Assembly (NCBI GenBank): GCA_028583415.1
Contig: CM053267.1
Coordinates: forward strand, 47,471,390-47,535,389
Direction: 5' to 3'
From: Protea cynaroides
Taxonomy: Eukaryota > Streptophyta > Magnoliopsida > Proteales > Proteaceae
DNA: 64,000 bases
The notes under the pieces were generated by a model. It worked only from the letters and a program-made list of their open reading frames with translations, did no database searches and was not told the DNA's origin. Positions 14,501 through 26,500 of the stretch are shown piece by piece. The translations under genes and the position numbers were made by a program. The number at the start of each line of letters is the position of its first letter. Position 1 is the first letter of the stretch.

Positions 14501-17500
14501 ATTTCATATCATTTGATGTTGTATGTTGCATGCATGTGATACTAGATTTCTCACTGAGCTGGGATGTGAGCTCACCCTCGTATTGATACTCTTTTTCAAA
14601 TTCCTCTACAGCCTGCAGGTGATTTCTCTATTGCTGAGTTTATGGAGTCCCCTCTAGCGAGTGTGGTCGCTGGTACTGATGATGTTGGTGGAGAGCATGG
14701 TGAGGGTTGCACCTGTAGCGACTGCGTCTATGCATGACGTAGCCCTCCCCTTACTTTTCCCCTCCTAGATACATTATGATTCTTTTTGTTGATGGATGAA
14801 GATGTCTATCAAAACACATGTAATAGATTTACTCTTTTTGATTTGGATACATGTATATGGATATGTTAGTATTTTGTAGAGAACGAATGGTTTGTAAATG
14901 ATAAACTGATACATAGTATGGGATATGATATCATGATAGTTGTGTCTGCCAGTATTAAATGCTTCCGCTTATATTATTATTGTTTTCTTTATTATTATGG
15001 TTATTGCATGTGTATACTGTGGGATTTAATTTGTAATCATTGTGGTTAGCAATCTTGGATGTATTTGGGTTGCCACAAGGGTTGACCCGGATATCACTCT
15101 CGATTTTACAGAATGGGCTGTGACAAACTGGCTCTCCTCTTTCAGCTTCTCCGAGGTTTGTTTTGAGACTGTGGGGATTTCTGATCACTGGCCGATCACT
15201 CTTATTATATCTCCTTTTGTCTTCTTTGGCCCCAAACCTTTCAGGTTCTTCGGCATGTGAACCCGATGCTGATTTCCAGTTGGTGGTGAAATTAGCTTGG
15301 GATCGGATGCCTTTGGACCCCCTTTAACCTTTGGTCAGCTTTGCTCGAAAATTGAGGAAGGCCAAATGGGATCTTTCTGCTTGGACAAATGATCCTTGGT
15401 AATATCTTGAATGCAGTTCAGGAATGCATACTGGAGTTGAATGATATCCAATTCAAGTTATAAGAGTTAGTGGATGATTGCCCCCTTGCTAAAGCAGAGA
15501 AGGCTCTCTTGCTTAAGTTGGCTTCATTAATTGCTCAAGAGGAAAGCTTCTTCAAACAGAATTCTAGAATCAACTGGCTCTAATTGGGTAACACTTGACA
15601 GGAACACCAATTTTTTCCACAAGTCCATTAAAGGGAGTCAGAATCGGAACCACATCTCTTCCCTGGGGTTTGAAGATGTATCTACTATATCTGATGTGGC
15701 ATGGATCAAAAAGATGGCTGAAGTGCACTTTCTCCAGCTCTATAGCCCTAGAAACCTCCCCCCGGACAATATCCCTAATGGGTTGTTTAATAAAGTTCTA
15801 TCTCATGACTAAGTCGTTATTAACATCCGCTCCCTTCGAAGAAGAAATTCTCAAAGCAATCAAATCCATTAAATCCCAAAAGACCTCGGGCCCGGATGGC
15901 TTCAACAGGGGTTTCTTCATAGCTGCCTGGGATACTATAAAAGGTCCTTGCTGTCCATACTTTTTCTCCAACCTGGCCCAGCTGGGAGAGGTAAACCAAA
16001 CCTTTTTATGTCTCATCCCAAAGGAGGGAGCTTGCCCTATTACTGATTTCAGACTCATTTCCCCATGTAATACTATTTACAAGATTATTGCAAAGATCCT
16101 TGCTCACAGGTTGAATGAAGCTGTTGATTCCTTGACAGCTCTAACCAATCAGCTTTTATCTAAGGGTGCAACATTGTGGACAACATTATGATTTGTAACG
16201 ATCTTGCTCAAGCCTTTGATAGGAATAATTATCCCCTCCTTGCTATCCTCAAGCTCGACCTCTACAAATCCTATGATAGCATCACATGGGAATACCTCAT
16301 GGAAGTCCTTTCCAGGATGCAGTTCCCTAACTGTTTTTGCTAGTGGATTTGGTATTGTATTTCCTCAACCAGATTCTCAATCTTGGTCAATGGTAGCTCG
16401 GTCGGTTTCTTCAATTTTTGAAGAGGAAACAGGGAGGGATGCCCCATGTCCCCTCTTCTGTTCACTCTTGACTTGGAAGGCCTCTCCATGGCCATTCAGT
16501 AGAGGGCCAATCAGAACTGTATTGATTTCTTCCCTAGATGCGAGGATATCAAGCTGACTCCTCTAGCTTTTGCTGATGATATTATGATTTTCTCAAAAGG
16601 CAATGTGAAATCCATTACCTCCATCTCAGATGTGCTTTCCTCCTATAGCTCTATGTCTGGTCTGGTTGTAAACAAGCATAAATCTCTCTTATTCCTAGCC
16701 CGTATTGAAGAACCTCTTCATGAGAATCTCAGAAGGATTATGGACTTTCCCTTGGGAAGACTGCTTGTCACCTACCTTGGCTTGCCATTGATCACTTCCA
16801 AACTGTTAGCTCACCATTGCTCCCCATTTTCGATAGGCTTAGGAAGAAGCTCCAATTATGGAAAGCAAAGTTCCTGTCTTATGTATGTAGATTAGAATTG
16901 GCCAGAGTGGTTATGTAGGGCTCTTACCTCTACTGGACAGGGATTTTTGGGTTGCCTAAGTCAATTATCCACAAAATTGAAAGTTTGATGAGTGGTTTTT
17001 TTTTTTTTTTTTTAATGGAAAGATAAGTTCTTCCACTCTATTGCTTGGGCCAAAATTTGTTTTCCCAAGGAAGAGGGAGGCTTAGGTCTCCGGAGAGTCA
17101 AGGAGGTTAACAAGGCCTGCATCATCAAATTAATCTAGAGGGTGGCTGAGAAACAAGCGAGCATCTGGGTTCAATGGGTTTACAACCATTACTTGAGGAA
17201 AGAGTTTTTTTAGTTGGTGCCTCTGGTAACAGACTCCACCTGCATTTGAAGAATTATCCTTCAGCATAGACCGCTGGCCCTCCACTCTATAAAGTCCCTT
17301 ATCGATGATGTTGGTTCTGCTCTCTTGTGGCTGGATAACTGGCATCCTCATGGAGTTCTTGTTCAGGCTTATGGAAAAAGAATTTGGATTGAGTCTGGTT
17401 GTGATAGACTTGCTATTGTTTTGTCCATCATTTTGGAGGGGAAATTGGTGTACTAGTCGTGCATCATTTCTAGATTGCTGTAGGCTTGGGATGTGCTGGA

Positions 17501-20500
17501 GTCCATTACTTAAAGACCCTCAGGTACTGAGGGTCAAATGCTGGACCGCATCCTCTAATGGTATGTTCTCCTCATCCTCCGCTTGGTAGCTCATCAAATC
17601 TCGCAGTCTGAAGGTTTCTTGTTCCAACGTGGTATGGTTTAAAGGGCATTTGCCTCATTATAGCTTCATTCTTTGGAAAGCCTTATCTTCCTCTCTTCCC
17701 ATTGGATCCCTCCTACGTGACCGGGGCATCATCCCTAATGTTTGTTGTGGATTATGCTAGGTGTCAAATGAAGATGTTAAATACATGCACTTTGATTGCC
17801 CTTTTTCCAAAAGAATCTGGGGAATGATCCTTCAGAATTGCTAGTCGAGTAATAAGAGGATCCGCCCTTTGATCTTGAATGGAAGTGGATAGCCAAGAAG
17901 TTTAAAGATAAGTCCCCATGGATACTATCGTTAAGCTTGCCTTTGCTGTGATTGTATACCACATCTGGTTTGAGAGGAATTTGCAGAGGTGGACTGCCTG
18001 CTAGATTGATCCCTTATCCAGATTTGGAAGCCATTGTCTTTGATATGTGTGGCTCCATCATGCCCCTTCTTCCCCCTCCCCGGATTCTGTTAGGAATAGG
18101 TTCATTCTTTCCTCTTGGAACCTAGCCACTGATTGATCTGGTTGTTTCTTCTTTTTTTCCTTTTCCTCACTAGGGCCTCTGCTTTTGTTCTTGTAAGGAG
18201 CCTAGCTCTATACCCTGGATACCCAGGTCTGTTTTCTCTCTTCTTGGGGTGCTGTTAATATATTTATTCATTCACCTAAAAAAAAAAAATAACTTACAGT
18301 GGTCGGTTAAGTAAGGGTGTTTATGTAATTTTGTTTCAGTTCTTTTATTATAAAAGGTAATGAGAGGGGGAGAGAGACCACTTGTACTCCCTCTCCCCTG
18401 TTTCATACATCTTTCTCCTCCTCTTCTTCTCCCCTTCTTCTTTTCCTCCTCCGTTGCGCAAGGACTGATCTCCTATTGTAGGTGCTATTACAGTTCTCAA
18501 CTTCAATTTTCAACGTACTTCTCATTAACATTACAGTTCACAAGCTTATAACTTTAGAATAGAGATATTTTCACTACAAATTATTTATATAAGAGTGAAA
18601 TTAGTCTCTTCAGCTATGAAGTACACTAGCCAATTATGAATTAAAAAACTTCAACGGCTAAGCTTCCATATATTTGATCAATAACATGATTTTTTAGAAT
18701 TCTAACAATGATTCAATTCCAAGGAGTGATTAATTATACAATAAATACTATCTCACGTTAAGTATTTAACTTTCTGAGTATCACAACCATTAATTGGACA
18801 ATGTCCCTCCAGGCAGCCCATAAGGAGAAGTTTCACATGATGGCCAAAATTTATGCTATGTGCTAGTTCAGTTGGTGCTCAAGTTTTATTGACCATTTGC
18901 CCACATCACCATCCAACGTCTTCATAAAATATGGAGATATAAAGCTACAAACAACTAATTGAAAATTCATGTAGGTAGTTTTGGACTTTTGGTTCAACTA
19001 TGAAAATACAAGGGAGAAAGCTCAATACATATATAGTGGAGACGAGACCCTAAATTTGACATGTTGACAATCCACAAGGTGTAAAAGCCCACCCAACAGC
19101 AGGTCCTGCAAGACCAACCCTCCACGTGACCCAGAGAAGTCCGCCACAAGATGGAGTTTTCCCCATATTAAGTAGATTGTGCAGGTTTAGCAGGAGTAAA
19201 GCCTTAACTAGACGAGTTATGGCATAACGCAATCTTGCTAGATTCTATAATGCTTAAAAGTAACTCTAAAAAGTATACGAACATATGCAGTACCTCTTCT
19301 GGAACTAATGTAGAGGCACATTCTGGAAAGCTACTAGCAACTCCAAGCCAAGCACAGCAATGTTGTGGACGCCCTTCTGGCCCAAACATGGTGTTTCTGA
19401 ACACCTGATTTTATACTTTTACAATCAGATAACAACCACAAGTAATGACCATTTATGAATATATAAGACCAATGGCATAGGTGGAGTACTGAGCCTTAAT
19501 ACTGATTTTAAAATTTAAAAACCAGAAAGGAAACACCTACTGCTGTAAGATGGGGGTGATAGAAGTACAACTTTTTAAGACTTCCATGCCTCGAGAGCTG
19601 AGATTCAAGTTCATTCACACATCTGCAATATAAAATCTACTTAATAGACCCAAAAAATATATTATTTAGAACCTATGTATCCATACATAGTGCTGAGTGC
19701 ATGCAACCTTTGGGCCCAAAAAAGGCTCAATTCTTCCAGTGAGGAACTTCATAGATTTTAAGATTTATTTTTGGAGTCCTAAAATTTAGTTCCATGCTTT
19801 GTTTTCCACTACTTTATAGAGTCTAAAGACAAATTCTTCACTCATCTGAACATATAAGATACAAATTTTTAAAGCTATATAATGATTCACAAGAATTCTT
19901 TCATGGTAAAAATTTAAACAAAAATAAGGCATATAATTGACCTGTGACAAACACCAAATCTTAAACGAAAATGGAAGCACCTGGACCAATTGAAAGCAGC
20001 ATTCCCCTCTGATAGCAATCCCTCTTTCCCAGTGGAAATAGTAGCTTTCTCCAAATGTCTAATGTTTATGGACGACCGAGAAGATGTGACAATCATTAAT
20101 ATTGACAACCAATCTTTACGAAAATCCTTAAACACAAATGACAGTTTGTTAAGGATGGGAAACAGAAGTACTTATCACAAATGTATCATCACTATCAAGA
20201 AAAAGGCTAGTTATAACAAGAATAACATCAAAATTAACAAGGCATGGTAAACCATTTTAGACTGTACTCTTTTCACTGTTAATTCAGTTTTTAGAACATG
20301 CCCAAGGACCTGGGCCTTATAGGCCAAAAGTACTGATGATGATGAAGAGGGAGGACAGTGAACAGTCTGAGCATTTTCTTATCAGAAAATGAAAACTTGT
20401 TGAAGTTTGTTAGAAAACACTTTGTAACTTAATACCAGAAAGATATAAACTAGTAGCCACAGAAATACAGAAGGGCGAAAGAAGAAGAAGAGGGAGAGAA

Positions 20501-23500
20501 AGATCGATTCTGCCAGAGAAGCAGAATCGAACTCACAACATGCTCTCCCCTGAGCACAGACTTTCATAGAGAAGGAAATAAAACAAATAAGTGTTGGGAA
20601 TAATCCCACATTGTTAAGACTGGGACCTTGGGTGCCTTGTATACTTGAGAGTCCCTCCACTTACTAGTTCGAACTTTTGAGATGAAAATTTAACATGATA
20701 TCAAAGCTTCAGGTTCTCCCCTTATGGATGCCCAAAAGAGGGACCACATATGTCCCGTGTACTGCCACCCAGAAGAGGGCAACACGTGAGGGGGAGTGTT
20801 GGGAATAATCCTACATTGGTTTAGACCAGGACTTTTGGTGCCTTATATACTTGAGAGTCTCTCCACTTACTAGTTCGAACTTTCGAGATGGAAACTTAAC
20901 AATATGGACATAGAGTCATGGTAGGAAACTCAGGTTGATTGCAAACCTAAACAAGGAAGGAAATAATCTTAACAGATAGCCTAGATAAGTACCAAAATAT
21001 CAAGGCTAATTAATCTTGCGCAACACTCAAATGATATAACAGGACAGGAGTAGGATGGACCCCATGATGAAAGGATCCAATCTACAAACGCTAGCGCTAA
21101 CACCCCCCTCAAGCTGGAGCATACAAATCACCCATGCCCAGCTTGGAACAATTCTACCAGAACGCAGTACCAAATGACGACTTGGTAAAAACATTAGCCA
21201 GCTGATTGGAAGAAGAAACAAAGTGACAAACAACTTCTTCAAAACAACATCTCTAGCAAAGTGACAGTTGGTTTCTATGTACTTGATTCTCTCATGGAAA
21301 ACTAGATTACTGGCAATATAAATGGCTTCTTGATTATCACAAAACATCTTCATAGGATGAGTCACAAGAAACCCCAACTTTTGAAGAAGAGACTAAAACC
21401 ACATCAACTTAGCTGCAATGTGAGCCATAACTCGATACTTAGCTTCAGCACTGGATCTAGCTATAGTGGTTTGCTTTTTTCTTTTCCACGTAACTAAATT
21501 ACCACCAACAAATGTATAATATCTTGTGGTAGGTTGTTTATCACTATTACCACCAGCCCAATCAGCATCAGAATATCCTACCAAATCAGTGTGCTGATGA
21601 CAACGATATATGAGAGCCCCTTGACCGGTACCTTCTTTATAAACCTCAAATTTACGACAAGTAGCTTCCTTGTGAATCTGCTTTGGTGACTGCATGAAAT
21701 GATTATCAACACCAACAATCATTATATGTCTGGTCTATTAATGGTAAGATATATGAGCTTTCCTATGAGTCTCCTATACTAGTGCAAGTCTTTAAAACCT
21801 TCACTCCCACTCTCAAATTTATGATGAGGATCCATTGGAGTATCTATAGGTTTAGCGCCAAGCAACCCAGTCTCTATTAGGAGATTTAGCACATACTTTC
21901 ATTGTGACAGACTAATACCCTTGCTGCTGCTTATAAATTCAATGGCAAGGAAATAATGAATTAGACTCAAATCTATCAACTGAAAATGCTGATGTAGATA
22001 GGATTTTACCTTGGCAATACCAGACACATCATCACCTATGATAATAATGTTATCAACATACGCAACTAACACCACCACCTTAGACTACCATCGCCTAACA
22101 AAAACAGAATGATCATAGTAACAGGTGGAAAAGCCACAATAGTAATAATAGAGCTAAATTTGTCAAACCAAGCTAGTGGCGACTGTTTCAACCCATAAAT
22201 GGATTTTTGCAACTTGCAAACTTCAGTAGTGTAAATAAGTAAAGAGAAAAGGGAGAGAGAAGAGAGAAATTTTTTTATTACTATGGGAGTCACAATTGTG
22301 ATTGTGGACTGCCCGATGCATTCAATATTTATAGACAAAGGCTACAACCCAAAGAGGCAATAACAAACAAAATAAAAGAAGAAACAACCTAGTAGAAAAG
22401 AGTGTGAGAACCTAAAAGGAAAGTAGGTGAAGAATAAGTCAACACTCTTATCCTCACATACATCGAATCTAGACATATCTTCACATACATCGAACCTAGA
22501 CATATTTCACATACATAAAACCTAGACACAAACACATATATCATCATTCGTAACACTCCCTCTCAAGCTGGAGCATATCCCTCAAGCTGGAGCATAAATA
22601 TCAATCATGCCCAGCTTGTTACAAATAAAAGTAATTTGTCCATTCCCCAAAGATTTAGTAAACACATTAGCAAGTTGTTCTCTTGTATGAACATGGTAGG
22701 GAGAAAGAACCTCTTGTAAAAGTTTCTCACGAATGAAATGACAGTCGACCTCAATATGCTTAGTCCTCTCATGAAACACAAGGTTGGAGACACTATGAAT
22801 GGCGACTTGGTTTCCCACACATGTTTTCACACCAGACCAGACTCCCCCTGAACAACAAACTAGATGGTTGTACCATATAAACCTTTTCAATGAGATAACC
22901 ATGAAGGAAAGCATTTTTCACATCAAGTTGGTTCAACAACAATTATGGGAAGCAGCCAAACAGCACATAGAGAACTTTTAGGTAGAAATACCAAATCGCG
23001 AACTAGAACTATCAACAATCAGACTTGAGAACCGATGGATAAAAATGCCTCTCCCACGAGCAGACATGAACACCAGCAAGTATATGCTCCTTAAAAGTAC
23101 ACAAGCGAACACGAATACGAGCAAATATGTTCCTGAAAAGTAGGCTCCAACATAAGCGAACACAAACACGAGCAAATATGCTCCTGAAAAGGTAAGCTCC
23201 AACATGAGTGAACACGAACACGAGCAAATATGCTCCTTAAAAGGTAAGCTCCGACACGAGCGAACATGAACGTAGAGCAAGAGCAAATATGCTCATTCTC
23301 CCCCTCACGTGGAAAATTCAACGTGGACAAATAATCAAGGGTCTGAAAATCGATCAAAACAATCGATATCCTCTAAAAAGCCGAACCAGAAACCCGAATC
23401 AGTAAATTCTATTCAAATAATCGATATCACCAGAAAAATCAAACCAGAAATCTGAATAGGACAATCGATCTCCTTCACAATTCAAATTAGCAAGCAATTG

Positions 23501-26500
23501 GCTTCATAAAACTGACCAGAAACATAGGTTGGAACAGTAATTAATGTTCTTCAAGGAAATAATCCAAAAACTGAGATTCAACAAGAAAAGAGAACTCCTT
23601 AAAATGTAGTAGTAGTAGCACCTAGCAAAACGAAACTCAACCGAACCAGAAACTAAGAAGGAAGACGCAGTACGTAGCAGTGGTGGCTGCTCACCTAGAA
23701 GATAATTAGACGACTCTCAAAACGGCACCTGCTCTGATACCATGTGAATAAATAAAAAGAAAAGGGGGAGAGAAGAGAGAAAGAATTCTGTAACTATGGG
23801 AGTCACAATTGTGATTGTGGACTGCCCAATGCATTCAATATTTATAGACATAGGATACAACCCAAAGAGGGCAATAACAAGGAAGCAAAATAAAAGAAGA
23901 AACAACCTAAAAGGAAAGAGTGTGAGAACCTAAAAGGAAAGAGTGTGAGAACCTAAGAGGAAAGTAGGTGAGGAATAAGTCAACACACTTATCCTCACAT
24001 ACATCGAACTTAGACATATCTTCACATACATCGAACCTAGACATAAACACATTTCATCATTCGTAACAAGTATTATTCCCCTCATTCTGAGCAACATACC
24101 CAGGAGGTTGCCCCATATCGGTATTAAGGCTCAGTAAAGAAAAGCATTTTAACACCTATTTGGCAAAGAGGTCAATCTAAATTCATAGCAAAGAGATTAG
24201 CGCACAAACAAAATTGAGACGAGCAACAAGGAAGAATGTTTCAAAGTAATGTACCCCTTACGTCTGGGTATACCCCTTCGCAACCAGCTGAGCCTTAAGA
24301 CGTTAAATTGAACCATTTGTGTCCATATCCACTTTCTTTCTTACCACCCATCCTTGTGTCCATAGCCACTTTCCACTCAGGATGAGATAAGGGCCATAGC
24401 CACTTTCCACTTAGGATGAGATAAGGGCCATAAGGCTTTAAGATGGATGGTAGGAACAAAGGTAGTAGATAATTATAAAGCAAGGTTATAGAAAGAAGAT
24501 AGAAGATGGGATGCAAAAACAAATAATTGAAAAAACGAGCACCATGGAAATACATGCCACTTAGCCAAAGAAAGATGATGGAGAGCTGATTGATATGGGC
24601 ACTAAATACTTTTCGAGAGATCTCTTCCAAATCAAATTTCTACATGACAGATTAGACTAAATCTCAAAAACCATACGATTCTGTTTATTATTCATTAAAT
24701 AATAAAGGGGGATCTTGTACCCAGATACGAAGGGCTTGAACTAAGATTTCTGGATGGATGGGGTGGGGTTTTAAGCAATAGGATAAACAGTTAAGGACGT
24801 ATGAGTACAAGAACGCGTACGTTTGAGTGCAACGGGAAGTTGTAGGGACCTCAGTATTAGGAGTAGATTGTGGGTGTGGATTGGGTGGGGGGTGGAGGGG
24901 GGCAATTACCGCAGCAAGATCCAGAAAAACTGTCTTTTTTCCGTCGATAAACCTACAATGATGGAGAAAATGTAAGAGCAATATGGGGATTGTCAAAAGG
25001 AACGACTAAAAGAATATGAGTAGGATTGGGAGCTGGAGGAGTAGCAGGTATAGATGGTGGGAAATAAGATGTAGTCTTGAAAAAGTGACATCAACACTAA
25101 CAAAATGTCGGTGAGTAGTGGAATCATAACAGTGGTATCCTTTCTGAGTCCTAGAATTACCAAGGAAAACATATTTAATGGCCCATGGGGACAACTTATC
25201 TATATGAGTTTTCAAAACATGAACAAAACACACACAACTGAACACCCATGGAAGGACCGTAAATCATAGAGTGTGAGGGCATAATATAGAATAAGTAATC
25301 TGCTTATTGATGACAGAGGAAGGCACACAACTGATAATATAAAACGCTGTTAAAATGGCATTACACCAAAAGTGTTTAGGGTCATGTAAGTGAGGCATAA
25401 GAGACCTAGCAACCTCTAATAGGTGGCGATTTTTACATTTAGCCAATCCATTCTGTTGAGGGGTATAAAAGCAGCTAGTGTGATGAATCATACCAAAATT
25501 AAAACAGAAATCAGAAATTTTGCGTTGAGTATACTCAAGAGCATTATTAGTAGCACTATAATAAAATACCAAATTAAACCGTTATTTCTTGATAGAATCT
25601 TTTAAACGCATTGATAAATTCTGAACGATCATTTAAAAAAATAAATCCAAGTCATTTTAGAGTGATCATCCACAAAACTAACAAAATAAGGAAAACCTAG
25701 TCTATTAGGAATACGTCATGGTCCCCAAATGATTATCACTAGTGCTGATTCTTTTGATATTGAGGAAGTCAAACAACAACTCTTGAGTGAATTTTCTATG
25801 AAGGACTTGGGCTTACTTCGATATTTCTTGGGCATCGAAGTTGCACGTTCACCTAAAGGTTACCTACTTTCACAATCGAAGTATGCCTCTGATATTATTA
25901 GCCGTGTACAGCTGTCTGATAACCATATTGTTGCTACTCCACTTGAGTTGAATGTCAAGTTCTCTGCCTCTGATGGTGTACCGTTGGAAGATCCTAATTT
26001 ATACCATGAGTTAGTCAGTTGTTTGGTTTATTTGACAGTGACTCGTCTAGATATTACCTTTGTTGTTCATGTGGTTAGTCAGTTTGTCTCTGCTCCTCGG
26101 TCGACTCATTGGTCAATACTCCTTCGCATTTTTTTGTTATATCCGCGGCACCTTGTTTCATGGATTATTATACTCTTCCACCTCCACCTTGGATCTCCAT
26201 GCTTATGCTGATGCTGATTGGGATGGTGATGTTAATGATCGCAAATCTACCTCTGGCCTCTGTTTGTTTTTGGGAGATTCTTTGGTCTCTTGTGCAGCAA
26301 GAAGCAAACTGTTATTTCCCACTCTTCTGTTGAGGCTGAGTATCAAGCTATGGCTCACGCCTCTGCAGAAATCATATGGCTTCGTGCTTCTCTCTAATTT
26401 GGGTGTTCCATAGTCCCCCCTACGCCACTGTTTTGTGCAAGGATTAAAGTATTGTGTATCAGTATCATATTGGTCTGTCGAATTTAAGAGACGTATCGTA

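Larger units (their letters stand above)
9603..18304 (+). mobile_element. Full-length L1-type LINE with 16-bp target duplication
   Basis: The element proper is 9619-18288 and ends in an A-rich tail. Flanks are ATAACTTAAAGTGGTC (9603-9618) and ATAACTTACAGTGGTC (18289-18304), 15 of 16 equal, the signature of target-primed reverse transcription. Without the solo LTR at 12227-15130 the LINE is about 5.8 kb, normal for plant L1. Parts in order: ORF1 with DUF4283-like text and a zinc knuckle (about 9920-10480), AP endonuclease (about 11640-12226, then 15130-15260), reverse transcriptase (about 15530-17000), zf-RVT/C-terminal region (17040-18010). All reading frames are broken by stops and shifts, so it is dead. 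Confidence 0.9.
7444..19293 (-). other. NAP1 giant intron (11.85 kb)
   Basis: It contains a degraded stretch without recognisable genes (7444-9252), an LTR fragment (9253-9560), and a full-length L1 LINE (9619-18288) holding a 2.9-kb solo LTR. The tail 18305-19293 begins with pyrimidine-rich LTR-like DNA (18360-18550) and has no coding signal. Region 7909-8360 has two overlapping short open frames without family resemblance. Confidence 0.7.
22230..24068 (-). mobile_element. Non-autonomous Ty1/copia element, copy 2 (complete)
   Basis: LTRs at 23743-24068 (5') and 22230-22555 (3'), both 326 bp, run TGTTACGAATGATG to CA. Next to the 5' LTR is TGGTATCAGAGC, the PBS for initiator tRNA-Met. Flanks are AGTAG and AGTAT, 4 of 5 equal. 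The host copia RT reading (EVCKLQKSIYGLKQS) is split by it. The interior holds the leader, the GAGCATATTTGCTC array (23078-23290), and a fused RT-RNase H stub (about 22950-22600) ending NKLGMIDIYAPA. There is no gag, protease, integrase or catalytic RT, so it must move in trans. Confidence 0.9.
20902..25720 (-). mobile_element. Ty1/copia element, minus strand, split by a second copia
   Basis: Coding remnants run right to left in copia order: integrase (about 25720-25270), the region between integrase and RT (25245-25006), RT N-terminal pieces (24300-24075), then after the nested element RT (22228-22085) and RNase H (21722-21150), then a TGAGGGGGG purine tract and an LTR starting TGTTAGCGCTAG at 21102. 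It is interrupted at 22229/24069 by a 1.84-kb element. Its right end abuts an oppositely oriented copia fragment at about 25720, in the integrase, so gag and the 5' LTR are missing. All frames are damaged. Confidence 0.8.

Noticed and set aside
20592..20901. Cassandra-type TRIM with 5S rRNA promoter
   Set aside because: LTRs start TGTTGGGAATAATCC like some such elements, but I cannot find the 5S boxes in the 104-bp repeats.
22978..23357. Minus-strand frames with HICSCS repeats, looking like a Cys-rich protein
   Set aside because: All three frames stay open over the leader repeat array of the copia derivative; the array lies in the untranslated leader and has no start context.
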